From: JAUILA01 sp964563925
Lineage (GTDB): Bacteria > Bacteroidota > Bacteroidia > Cytophagales > Cyclobacteriaceae
Assembly: GCA_964563925.1 (NCBI GenBank)
Contig: CAZLZD010000057.1
Span: forward strand, 1-27,282
Length of the DNA: 27,282 bases
Direction of reading: 5' to 3'
The notes below the pieces were generated by a model. It was not told the DNA's origin and made no database searches. It saw only the letters and a list, made by a program, of their open reading frames with translations. Shown here in pieces: positions 8,250-15,554 of the stretch. Within the stretch, counting starts at the first letter, position 1, and each line of letters opens with the position of its first letter. A program made the position numbers and the translations under genes.

Positions 8250-8295
8250 GACAAATGTCGCTCAATACCGTCGGGGGTATGTTACATTAAAACGG
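8250..8295 (-). promoter_or_regulatory. Putative copper-regulon promoter of the inner HMA-AraC gene
   Basis: The minus strand shows CCGTTTTAATGTAAC (8295-8281), then exactly 25 nt to TTTGTC (8255-8250), part of GACATTTG, a near match to the -7 consensus TAnnTTTG. The TGTAA-to-TTT spacing is identical to the copA and chaperone promoters, although the outer box is one base shorter and less conserved. An inverted repeat ATACC (8265-8269) / GGTAT (8276-8280) sits in the spacer. A second TTACA lies 21 bp away at 8303-8307 on the plus strand. This is the weakest of the three matches. Confidence 0.42.
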
Positions 8296-8313
8296 TAATT
8301 CGTTACAGGATTA

Positions 8314-8889
8314 TCAGATGTGATCGAGCGGACTCCTGAGGTCAGAGCTCCGGACTTCCCTGAACTGAGTAGGGGTAAATCCGGTCACCTTTTTGAATTG
8401 TGTGGAAAGGTGGGCCACGCTGCTGTAGCCGAGCCGGTAGGCGATTTCCTTGACGCTCAATTCGTCATAAAATAAATACTCCTTCGCCTTTTCTATTTTC
8501 TGGCTAATGATATAGTGTTCCAGTGTAATGCCATTTACCATTGAAAATAAAGTACTCAGATACTGATAATCATATTGGAGTTTGTCTGAGATATAATAAG
8601 ACCAGTTGATGTTCAATTCAAATTGGTCATTATGATGGATGGCATCAATGACCAGCGTCTTTATCCGCTCCAGCAATATTCCTTTCGCATTATCAATTAA
8701 CTCGAACCCATTGGATAACAGTCTGTTTTTGAAAGCTTCCAGCTGTTCGGGTTCCGGAGCTTTATTAAGCAGAATGGTACCTAACTGTACGGAATCTACG
8801 TCCATCCCGGCTTCACCGGCCATATTTCCCACGACCATGATGCACCTCGGACATACCATGTTTTTGATATAGAGCTTGCTGATAGACAT
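8314..8889 (-). CDS. HMA-like domain fused to AraC-type HTH regulator (outer copy)
   Basis: This protein is 191 residues long from the chosen start at 8889. An in-frame ATG at 8916 would add nine residues, but AGGAGGG (8907-8901) lies 11 nt before 8889, and a start there aligns with the paralogue. The N-terminus has IKNMVCPRC (8-16; Cys13, Cys16) in an HMA-like segment ending at GFELIDNAKG (61-70). The AraC-type HTH occupies about 95-182, with LSVKEIAYRLGYSSVAHLST (144-163) and FKKVTGFTPTQFREVR (165-180). The metal site and HTH are clearly related to those of the downstream copy, while the linkers and C-terminal tails differ. It is the first gene of the block and its own promoter lacks the TGTAA box, so it could be the expressed sensor that controls the others. 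Ligand and targets are inferred from context. Confidence 0.9.
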   Translation of the reverse strand: MSISKLYIKNMVCPRCIMVVGNMAGEAGMDVDSVQLGTILLNKAPEPEQLEAFKNRLLSNGFELIDNAKGILLERIKTLVIDAIHHNDQFELNINWSYYISDKLQYDYQYLSTLFSMVNGITLEHYIISQKIEKAKEYLFYDELSVKEIAYRLGYSSVAHLSTQFKKVTGFTPTQFREVRSSDLRSPLDHI

Positions 8890-8900
8890 ACCCGTTAAAT

Positions 8901-8907
8901 CCCTCCT
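8901..8907 (-). promoter_or_regulatory. Strong Shine-Dalgarno deciding the outer regulator start
   Basis: AGGAGGG on the minus strand lies 11 nt upstream of the ATG at 8889 and inside the longer alternative frame. Strong Shine-Dalgarno sites are rare in Bacteroidota, so this supports the shorter start. Its spacing is slightly long. Confidence 0.5.
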
Positions 8908-8918
8908 GAGAAACATCG

Positions 8919-8945
8919 AAAATATACACTAAAAAACGTATTCAA
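8919..8945 (-). promoter_or_regulatory. Possible Bacteroidota-type promoter of the outer regulator
   Basis: On the minus strand, TTG (8945-8943) is followed after 16 nt by TATATTTT (8926-8919), a close match to the -7 consensus TAnnTTTG. It sits about 30 nt before the chosen ATG. No TGTAA box occurs at the position seen in the three other promoters of the block, which suggests expression independent of that box. Confidence 0.35.
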
Positions 8946-9168
8946 TTCCAGATGGCCGGGTACTTTTCTTCCATTGCCAGGACTTCATCCCTGTTCTGGT
9001 ATACCGGTGCGCAAGTGTCTTCCTCATTCCATCCTGCCCGCCAACCAACCATTTTCTTCTGCGGTGCGTGTTGGTTATACACGTGACATGGCTGGTCACC
9101 CCGCTATTCGGAATGGGGAGCTGGTTAAGGTCGCAGAAGTGTTATGTTCCATTAAAGCAAAAGCAGTT

Positions 9169-9936
9169 ATGAAAATTTTCAGCCAAATTTCGATCGTTGT
9201 CTTAGGTTTCGGATTGATCCTCGGGTGTGAGTCACCCGAACTTTCGCTGGTTGAGCCCGGCGGATTTAAAAGTGATGACCTTCCCCTCCAGGGAAAGGGT
9301 AAACCCATTCATGTTGCGGATGAAATTGTGCCGGAAAATTTCGTGGAGGTTATAGATAATCCGTATTTCCCGCTTACCCCCGGGGCTGAGTATATCTATC
9401 ATGCGGAAACGGAAGACGGGTTAGAGGTAATCACCTCCACCGTCACACATGAAACACGGGTGATTATGGGGGTAACCACGCGGGTTGTTTATGTTGTCGA
9501 AATGCTGGAAGGCGAACTTATCGAGGAAACCTACGATTGGTTTGCCCAGGACATCCACGGGAATGTCTGGTATTTCGGAGAATATGCCATAGAATATGAA
9601 GACGGTGAGATAAGCACCGATGGATCATGGGAAGCAGGAGTGGACGACGCCCTGCCCGGTATCATTATGCTGGCAAATCCGGAAGTCGGACAAGCCTATG
9701 CGCAGGAACGGGCGCCGGATGTAGCGGAAGATATGGGCAGAATCCTGCATACTTCTCAAGCAATAACGGTCCCCTACGGAACATTCTCCAACTGTCTTAA
9801 AACAGAAGATTTCAATCTCCTGGAACCCGGAGAAAATGAGTTCAAATACTACGCCCCGGGACTGGGACTGATTCTCGAAGAGCAGCCTAAAGACGGACAA
9901 AAACGGGTGGAGCTCGTGGCCGTTTCCGGTATCTAG
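9169..9936 (+). CDS. Conserved lipoprotein of unnamed NPYFPLxPG family
   Basis: This 255-residue protein starts from the ATG at 9169, which places a signal peptide with lipobox LILGC (Cys20) at the N-terminus. A longer in-frame start at 8974 adds 65 residues with no signal-like character and is not preferred. The mature part has NPYFPLTPGAEYIY (64-77), TYDWFAQDIHGNVWYFGE (121-138), GSWEAGVDDALPGIIM (152-167) and FKYYAPGLGLILEE (225-238). I recognise this motif series from uncharacterised, probably beta-rich proteins of many bacteria; no reaction is known. It is divergent from the copper regulators (about 280 bp between starts), but contains only one Cys beyond the lipobox (209) and no obvious metal motif. 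A copper link is therefore unsupported beyond proximity. Confidence 0.82.
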   Translation: MKIFSQISIVVLGFGLILGCESPELSLVEPGGFKSDDLPLQGKGKPIHVADEIVPENFVEVIDNPYFPLTPGAEYIYHAETEDGLEVITSTVTHETRVIMGVTTRVVYVVEMLEGELIEETYDWFAQDIHGNVWYFGEYAIEYEDGEISTDGSWEAGVDDALPGIIMLANPEVGQAYAQERAPDVAEDMGRILHTSQAITVPYGTFSNCLKTEDFNLLEPGENEFKYYAPGLGLILEEQPKDGQKRVELVAVSGI

Positions 9937-9998
9937 TACACCGGCCATGCAGGGAATAATTCCTTGCCGGACCTGGCAGGTAATAGTAATGACAAAAA

Positions 9999-10030
9999 TT
10001 GGTCGGGTGAATTAGTCTATGCCCGACCAA
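9999..10030. repeat. Perfect 9-bp inverted repeat upstream of the sigma gene
   Basis: TTGGTCGGG (9999-10007) is repeated inverted as CCCGACCAA (10022-10030) around a 14-nt loop. It lies 62 nt after the lipoprotein stop and ends about 76 nt before the TTG start of the sigma gene. On the plus strand no T-run follows the stem, so it is a poor terminator in that direction. On the minus strand five Ts follow, but no minus-strand gene would need it. A TAACTTTC element (10042-10049), similar to a -7 box, lies just downstream, so an operator or autoregulatory site for the sigma/anti-sigma pair is plausible. Confidence 0.6.
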
Positions 10031-10105
10031 CCAATTCAGATTAACTTTCGTTTTGATGTAAAGGCTAAATAAAAGGTTATCACCGCCAAGGAAGAATACC
10101 GCCTG

Positions 10106-10642
10106 TTGGACGCCTGCCGAAAGGGGCATGGCAAGAGCCAGGAAAGACTCTACAGGCACTATTATGGCTATGCCATGGGTGTTGCATTGCGATACAGCAG
10201 AAATAAACAGGAAGCTGTGGAAATCGTAAATGATTCCTTCATAAATGTTTTCAGAAACCTTAGAAAATATTTACACCAGTCTTCCTTCAAGAGCTGGTTC
10301 AGGAGAATTGTTATCAACGCGTCCATTGATCATTTCAGACGTAATGAAAAACACTACCATTCCCTGGATATTTCCCATGCCCAGTTAACCCTGCAACCAG
10401 GCTCAGTGCTCGATGATCTGACGGCAGATGAAATCATACATCAGCTGCAAAAGATTCCGCCCTCGTACCGAATGGTTTTTAATTTATATGTTATCGAGGG
10501 ATACAAACATGCAGAGATCGCTGATAAATTAAACATAAGTGAAGGCACCTCGAAATCGAATTTATCAATTGCCAGAAGCAAGTTGAAACGGTTGCTTATT
10601 CAGGAAGGTATTGTAGAACATAGCGCCCCCAATCATGGATGA
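10106..10642 (+). CDS. ECF-type RNA polymerase sigma factor
   Basis: This 178-residue protein (from TTG) has sigma region 2 at about 10-80 (AVEIVNDSFINVF in 2.2; DHFRRN at its end) and region 4 at about 105-165, with the HTH around EGYKHAEIADKLNISEGTSK (131-150). The usual N-terminus of such factors begins a few residues before the ACRKG motif. Here the frame continues upstream through TAKEEYRLLDACRKG, but it holds no ATG or GTG before an in-frame TAA at 10070. The TTG at 10106 is used because AAGGAAG (10088-10094) lies 11 nt upstream. An ATC at 10079 or a sequencing error would give a more typical length. The next gene overlaps by 8 nt and encodes the probable anti-sigma factor. Target promoters are unknown. 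Confidence 0.9.
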   Translation: MDACRKGHGKSQERLYRHYYGYAMGVALRYSRNKQEAVEIVNDSFINVFRNLRKYLHQSSFKSWFRRIVINASIDHFRRNEKHYHSLDISHAQLTLQPGSVLDDLTADEIIHQLQKIPPSYRMVFNLYVIEGYKHAEIADKLNISEGTSKSNLSIARSKLKRLLIQEGIVEHSAPNHG

Positions 10643-11993
10643 CAAAGATTTTGATAAGTATGTCAAGCATAAAATTGGTGATTATCAGCATCCCGACTTT
10701 GACGAGGATGCTTTTGCCTCATTTAAAAACAGGATGTCGGCGGAAGCACAAAGTCCGTGGTTTCGCACATACCGGAATGAATTAATCACGGCGGCAGCGA
10801 TTTCCCTTATTGCCCTGATCTTTTTATGGCTACAGTCTGAAATGAACAAGAATACGGTGCAAAAACTATCCGGCCAGCTGACGCAGTTACAGGAACAGAA
10901 CGACAAACTTCAGCTCGCCATGTCTTCCCTTGATCAGGCCCCCGACACCATATACGTCGTTGAGTCGGCCGAATCGGAAACAAACGATGTATTGGCCCGG
11001 CAGGTCATTCTCCTGCAACAGCAACTCAGAAATTCACGAGCAGCGGACGCAGCTCCTGTAAATACAGAAAAACAATTGGTCTATGCCGGAACCAGTGAAA
11101 CCTTGCCGGAAGAAACCCTCCGATTTCTTGATAATAACCATCAGCTTGTCCGTAATGGCGACTATTACTTTATTCTGATTGATAAAAATTTACCGGAGAA
11201 TGAGGCGCTCCCCTATCTTGAACGCAACAATGGTTTTACGCGCCATTATACCCTCACGGAATACGAATTCGTTCGTGAACGCCTGGATGGAAAACCCGAT
11301 CTGAATACTGTGGTTATTACCCAATCACGTGAAGCAAGGCTGCCGGCCAAACTAATCCGGAGCATCGAAGATGAAAAATATGTGAAAGGGATCGGCATCG
11401 AGTTAGGTCCGGCTGCTGAAATATACCGCGCCATGTATTCTCCGGGTCGCGGCGGAGCTGCCTACGGTGTTGGGTTGCTGGCAAATTTCATTACCTCGCC
11501 GAGATTAAGCATTGAAACCGGCGCACTGCTGAACATGTCGGAATACGAATTTGATCCGGGAGAAGTCAGCAGGGTAAATATACCCCCGCCCGACCCGGCA
11601 TACGGCAATTTTACAGGCATGGAGGTGAACGCTCAGTTCATAGAAATCCCGTTAAACCTGAAATACCGGCACCGGATATCGGCATCAACTCACCTGGTGG
11701 GAGGAATAGGATTATCATCGTTTCTGTATACCAAACAGGAATTCGAGTATCAATATAGTTTTGATACAAGCGAAGGGCTGAGCCTGCCGGTAGAAAAGCC
11801 GCTGCCAAGAAATAATCCTGCCTGGATGTCAGGCACGTTCAATCTTTCCCTGGGAATCAGTACCCGGCTCAATAACGGCAAGCGAATAGAAACGCAGGTA
11901 TTTTATAAGCCAGGCATTTCTCCTGTCGGTAACGAAGATATTTCCATTCAGTATCTTGGGATCAGGGCTTCCTATATGTTTGATATAAAATAG
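10635..11993 (+). CDS. Putative anti-sigma factor with PorT-like beta-barrel domain
   Basis: This 452-residue protein has an acidic/basic N-terminal cytoplasmic segment (1-48), one transmembrane helix (50-67), a coiled coil (about 70-135), an unassigned globular part (145-245) and a C-terminal domain (250-452). That last domain has alternating strands and the motif FIEIPLNLKYR (336-346), typical of PorT-like outer-membrane beta-barrel domains. The gene overlaps the sigma gene by 8 nt, so the two are translationally coupled, and anti-sigma function is inferred from that arrangement. No classical zinc-binding anti-sigma motif is seen. A single polypeptide carrying both an inner-membrane helix and an outer-membrane-type barrel raises a topology question: it may span the periplasm, or the barrel-like domain may stay periplasmic. 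Confidence 0.85.
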   Translation: MDDKDFDKYVKHKIGDYQHPDFDEDAFASFKNRMSAEAQSPWFRTYRNELITAAAISLIALIFLWLQSEMNKNTVQKLSGQLTQLQEQNDKLQLAMSSLDQAPDTIYVVESAESETNDVLARQVILLQQQLRNSRAADAAPVNTEKQLVYAGTSETLPEETLRFLDNNHQLVRNGDYYFILIDKNLPENEALPYLERNNGFTRHYTLTEYEFVRERLDGKPDLNTVVITQSREARLPAKLIRSIEDEKYVKGIGIELGPAAEIYRAMYSPGRGGAAYGVGLLANFITSPRLSIETGALLNMSEYEFDPGEVSRVNIPPPDPAYGNFTGMEVNAQFIEIPLNLKYRHRISASTHLVGGIGLSSFLYTKQEFEYQYSFDTSEGLSLPVEKPLPRNNPAWMSGTFNLSLGISTRLNNGKRIETQVFYKPGISPVGNEDISIQYLGIRASYMFDIK

Positions 11994-12042
11994 GTTTTTG
12001 CCGTGGTCCTTTGAGGGATAAGTCTTATTTCAGGTTTCATGA

Positions 12043-12486
12043 TCAATCCCACACAAACTTCCATGAGCCATCTCCTTGTCTTCTCCAGACAGTGTGAAAG
12101 ACCCCCTTGTTCTCGGTGACCGATCCACTTGAATCAGGATAGGAGACCTCGTAGTATCCATAGGTATATCCTAAATCACCTGCCCTGGAAACATCTACAA
12201 AATCCGGTTTCCAGGTCAGGGTCACACCCTTGCTCCCCAGCGATTGTTCCCTGAAATACTTCGCCATTCCGGTCTTGCCGATGACCAGCTTATTGTTTCT
12301 CATCAACACCGCATCTTCCGCAGCATAGGCCAGGAATGCTTCTTCAATTCCCCTGGATTCTGCCATTTCAGCGAAATTTTTCTCCGCTTCCAGAATTTCC
12401 CCCTTCCATTTTTCCACATCCCCCTTTTCGTTATGGCATCCAAAAAGCAGGAAAATTACAGGCAGGATGATTTGATTGGTTTTCAT
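12043..12486 (-). CDS. DUF4440 / SnoaL-like lipoprotein
   Basis: This 147-residue protein has a lipoprotein signal (LLFGC, Cys17). The mature part is an NTF2-like cone fold of the DUF4440 type: an N-terminal helix (about 25-45), AYAAEDAVLMRNN (53-65), GKTGMAKYF (70-78), strand-rich TWKPDFVDVSRAGDLGYTYG (91-110) and the closing GSWKFVWD (140-147). Members include ketosteroid-isomerase-like enzymes and non-catalytic binders, and the residues seen do not decide between these. It is convergent with the anti-sigma gene (49 bp gap, no clear terminator) and divergent from the FAD oxidoreductase. Confidence 0.85.
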   Translation of the reverse strand: MKTNQIILPVIFLLFGCHNEKGDVEKWKGEILEAEKNFAEMAESRGIEEAFLAYAAEDAVLMRNNKLVIGKTGMAKYFREQSLGSKGVTLTWKPDFVDVSRAGDLGYTYGYYEVSYPDSSGSVTENKGVFHTVWRRQGDGSWKFVWD

Positions 12487-12659
12487 GTTATATTGATACG
12501 GTTAAACGTGAGTTGATGGTCGTCCGGCTTCCAGATAAAGGTAGGTAATTACTCATTAAGAAGTTGCCTGTCCGCCCCATCGCATATCAGGAAGGATATC
12601 CGGACACTGCCCGGACACCACATGATTCTGGAATGCCCTGAAAAAATTAACTTGATGTC

Positions 12660-14342
12660 ATGGATTCTATACTGCGTTCATTCGTCTTTCTATGTGCTTT
12701 GGCTTTATCTGTTATCCGTACAGATTGCATCGCTCAGAATAAATTCGATGTAGTGGTTTACGGGGGAACGTCCGCCGGAATTGCCGCCGCACTGCAGGTT
12801 GACAGAATGGGGCATTCTGTCCTGCTAATCGAACCTGGCAACCGGCTGGGCGGGTTAACCACTGGCGGACTCGGCCAAACCGATATCGGCAACAAAAAAG
12901 CAATTGGCGGCATCGCGCTGGAATTTTATCAGCACATCCGTGACTATTACAGCGAACCATCACACTGGAAATGGCAGGAGCCCGGCGAATACCGGGACGG
13001 TGGCCAGACCAGGACCTCTGAATCTGAATCCGCCATGTGGACCTTCGAACCTTCTGCCGCCCTGGTAGTGTATCACAACATGCTGGAGAATTCGGGGGTT
13101 GAAATAGTCTACAATGAGCGGTTGAACCGGTCGGATGGCGTTACTAAACAAAACGGCAGCATCCTGTCGATCGAAACGGAAAGCGGCCTGACCATCGAAG
13201 GAAAAATGTTTATCGATGCCACCTACGAGGGAGATCTGATGGCTGCAGCCGGAATATCCTATACCGTAGGCAGGGAACCTAATGCGCTGTATGGAGAAAG
13301 CCTGAACGGTGTACAGCCAAACAAGCTGAATACAAATTTACGTGGCGGGATTTCCATTAACGGCCGTAATCACAATTTCGTGCCAGGGGTTGATCCCTAT
13401 GTGGAGCCGGGTAACCCGGAAAGCGGTCTTCTTCCCTACATTAATGCAGATGTCCCTGGCCTCGAGGGAACCGGGGATGATAAAATACAGGCGTACTGCT
13501 TCCGGATGACGCTGACCGACCATCCGGAGAACCGCATTCCTTTTAAGAAACCCGATGGGTACGATGAACAGAATTATGAATTGCTGTTTAGAAATTATGA
13601 GGCAGGATATAACAGGATTCCCTGGATAAATTCCTCCATGCCCAACCGCAAGACGGATACAAACAATGGTGACGGGTTTTCAACTGATTTTATCGGACAA
13701 AATTATGATTACCCTGAAGCCGGCTATGACGAGCGTGAAGCTATTATTCAGGCTCACCGGGATTACCAGCAGGGTCTTATGTGGACACTGGCTTATCACC
13801 CCAGGATCCCTGGCCACATCCGGGAAGAAGTTTCAAAATGGGGAACCTGTAAGGACGAGTATGAGCGTGAAGATGGCTGGCAGCAACAACTGTATGTCAG
13901 GGAAGCCCGCCGGATGATCAGTGATCTTGTCATGACGCAACACCATTGCGAAGGCCTGGAAACGGTTGAGGATGTCGTTGGACTAGCCGCTTATGGAATG
14001 GATTCCCATCATATCCAGCGGTACATCGATGCTAACCACTTTGTCCAGAATGAAGGAAATGTACAAAGCCATGTCAGAAGCCCTTATCCGATCAGCTACC
14101 GCTCAATAATTCCAAAGAAGGAAGAATGCACCAATTTGCTTGTACCGGTCTGCCTGAGTGCTTCCCATATGGCATTCGGATCGATCCGGATGGAACCTGT
14201 ATTCATGGTCCTCGGGCAGTCGGCCGCGACCGCCGCCGCACTGGCAATAAGCCAGGAAATCGCACTTCAGGACCTGGATTATGAAGCATTGCGTGACAGG
14301 TTGCTGTCAGACGGTCAACACCTTGAATGGCAAACAGAATAG
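12660..14342 (+). CDS. Secreted FAD-dependent oxidoreductase (FAD_oxidored family)
   Basis: This 560-residue protein has a Sec signal peptide (about 1-25, ending IA/Q). Immediately after it comes an FAD-binding Rossmann motif, VVVYGGTSAGIAAA (31-44), and the glutamate-containing strand LLIEPGNRLGGLTTGG (55-70), which is diagnostic of the FAD_oxidored (PF12831) group. Several proteins of this group are annotated in polysaccharide-degradation loci of Bacteroidota, but substrates are rarely known. The C-terminus has GLAAYGMDSHHIQRY and ends with a GQSAATAAALA helix, as in related enzymes. It converges on a Gfo/Idh/MocA gene with only 6 nt between stops. Export with a bound flavin is unusual but typical of this family in Bacteroidota. 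Confidence 0.88.
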   Translation: MDSILRSFVFLCALALSVIRTDCIAQNKFDVVVYGGTSAGIAAALQVDRMGHSVLLIEPGNRLGGLTTGGLGQTDIGNKKAIGGIALEFYQHIRDYYSEPSHWKWQEPGEYRDGGQTRTSESESAMWTFEPSAALVVYHNMLENSGVEIVYNERLNRSDGVTKQNGSILSIETESGLTIEGKMFIDATYEGDLMAAAGISYTVGREPNALYGESLNGVQPNKLNTNLRGGISINGRNHNFVPGVDPYVEPGNPESGLLPYINADVPGLEGTGDDKIQAYCFRMTLTDHPENRIPFKKPDGYDEQNYELLFRNYEAGYNRIPWINSSMPNRKTDTNNGDGFSTDFIGQNYDYPEAGYDEREAIIQAHRDYQQGLMWTLAYHPRIPGHIREEVSKWGTCKDEYEREDGWQQQLYVREARRMISDLVMTQHHCEGLETVEDVVGLAAYGMDSHHIQRYIDANHFVQNEGNVQSHVRSPYPISYRSIIPKKEECTNLLVPVCLSASHMAFGSIRMEPVFMVLGQSAATAAALAISQEIALQDLDYEALRDRLLSDGQHLEWQTE

Positions 14343-14348
14343 CCCGTT

Positions 14349-15464
14349 TTAATGAATCAAATGTTGAATCTGTGGTATCCCCTGCAGGGATATTTCTTTT
14401 CCGGAAGACATCGATTCGTAAATCCGGTCAATGATAAACATGTCCCTGGCTCCCATCTCACCCGGCACCAGGCAGGTGGTGTCGTTCCTGATATTCATTG
14501 AAAAAGCATCCATCTGACGGGCCTGCTGATTGACATGGGGCAGATTCATCGGTTCACCATTGATCTCTGCCGTCTGACCTCCGTACCCGTAGGTCGGGTG
14601 CATATGAATGGAATGGGTATCCGTTTTAAGACGCAGATCATCGTACGACTTTTCATAGCTGGTCTCCATCCGGTTGCTGACGCCGGATGGGAATTTAAAC
14701 TGCCAGGTCAGGGTACCCTCCACTTCGTCGTAAAACGCACGGTCTTCGGTTATTTCCCGGGCAGTCACCGACAACGGCAATTCACCGCTGGTGTATATCG
14801 CGGCCTGCAGGCAGTAGATTCCCACGTCCATCAGAGGTCCCCCGCCCGCCATTTCCTTATCCAGTCGCCAGCGGGATGTATCCCTGAGCGGAAACCCGAA
14901 ATTGGCCTCAATGTTGTTCAACTTTCCGTATACGTCCTGTTGCCCGATCCTCATCATCTCCAGGTGGTACGGATCGTAATGGAGCCGGTAGCCAACGGAA
15001 AGTTTTTTGCCTGCCTTTTTCGCTGCATCCACCATCCGCACGCAATCGGCATAACTTGTGGCCATTGGCTTTTCGCTTGTCACATGCTTTCCGGCCTGAA
15101 GCGCGCGAATGGTATATTCCGCGTGCATGTTGTTTGGCAACACCACGTATACGACATCTATATCATCGTTATTTGCGATCTCGTCGAAGTTGTCATAGTT
15201 ATAAATATTCTTCTCAGGGATATTATACTTTTCTGCCCAGATTTGCTCTTTCTCAGGTGTGCCGGTGACGATACCGGCCAGGTAGCAGTGCTCCGTTTCC
15301 TGCAATGCCGGTGCGAGTTGTCCGCCGGCATAATTTCCGAGTCCAACCAGGGCAAATCCCAGCTTGTCGGTTTGCTTCTTACGGGCCGATACGTTGCACA
15401 TTGGTAAGGTACCAAGGGCCAGGGAGCCCAGAGCGGCTTTTTGGAGAAAGGGTCTTCGTTTCAT
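14349..15464 (-). CDS. Tat-exported Gfo/Idh/MocA oxidoreductase (glucose-fructose oxidoreductase-like)
   Basis: This 371-residue protein has a twin-arginine signal (RRPFLQ at 3-8, then a hydrophobic stretch to about 27). The NAD(P)-binding Rossmann fold starts at ALVGLGNYAGG (38-48), EKP follows at 131-133, and GYRLHYDP (158-165) closely matches the glucose-fructose oxidoreductase branch. GGGPLMDVGIYCLQA (207-221) holds the catalytic-type Tyr217 in the C-terminal substrate domain. Tat export suits enzymes that carry tightly bound NADP into the periplasm. The substrate is probably a sugar or cyclitol, not known. It is convergent with the FAD oxidoreductase and about 230 bp upstream of it lies a hairpin-rich spacer. 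The start is chosen at the Tat signal. Confidence 0.9.
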   Translation of the reverse strand: MKRRPFLQKAALGSLALGTLPMCNVSARKKQTDKLGFALVGLGNYAGGQLAPALQETEHCYLAGIVTGTPEKEQIWAEKYNIPEKNIYNYDNFDEIANNDDIDVVYVVLPNNMHAEYTIRALQAGKHVTSEKPMATSYADCVRMVDAAKKAGKKLSVGYRLHYDPYHLEMMRIGQQDVYGKLNNIEANFGFPLRDTSRWRLDKEMAGGGPLMDVGIYCLQAAIYTSGELPLSVTAREITEDRAFYDEVEGTLTWQFKFPSGVSNRMETSYEKSYDDLRLKTDTHSIHMHPTYGYGGQTAEINGEPMNLPHVNQQARQMDAFSMNIRNDTTCLVPGEMGARDMFIIDRIYESMSSGKEISLQGIPQIQHLIH

Positions 15465-15554
15465 GAGGCGGTAGTTAAGGGGAGAATACTATTCCGGCCG
15501 GTCTATATCACGGCATAAGCTTCCCCTTAATTTCACATTATTTTCAGAGAATTA

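Noticed and set aside
8925..8938. Fourth copy of the copper-promoter box at the outer regulator (TACACTAAAAAACG)
   Set aside because: The match is poor and no TGTAA occurs at the fixed 25-nt distance from the -7-like element, so it is not counted with the other three.
8974..9168. N-terminal extension of the lipoprotein at 9169 (longer in-frame start)
   Set aside because: The added 65 residues have no signal-peptide or domain character, while the internal ATG starts directly with a lipoprotein signal and lipobox.
9999..10030. Intrinsic terminator of the lipoprotein gene
   Set aside because: The stem is good, but no T-run follows on the plus strand; the T-run is on the minus side, where no gene needs a terminator.
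14535..15407. 290-residue plus-strand reading frame
   Set aside because: It lies antisense to the Gfo/Idh/MocA gene, which has full family motifs; the opposite reading has no recognisable domain.
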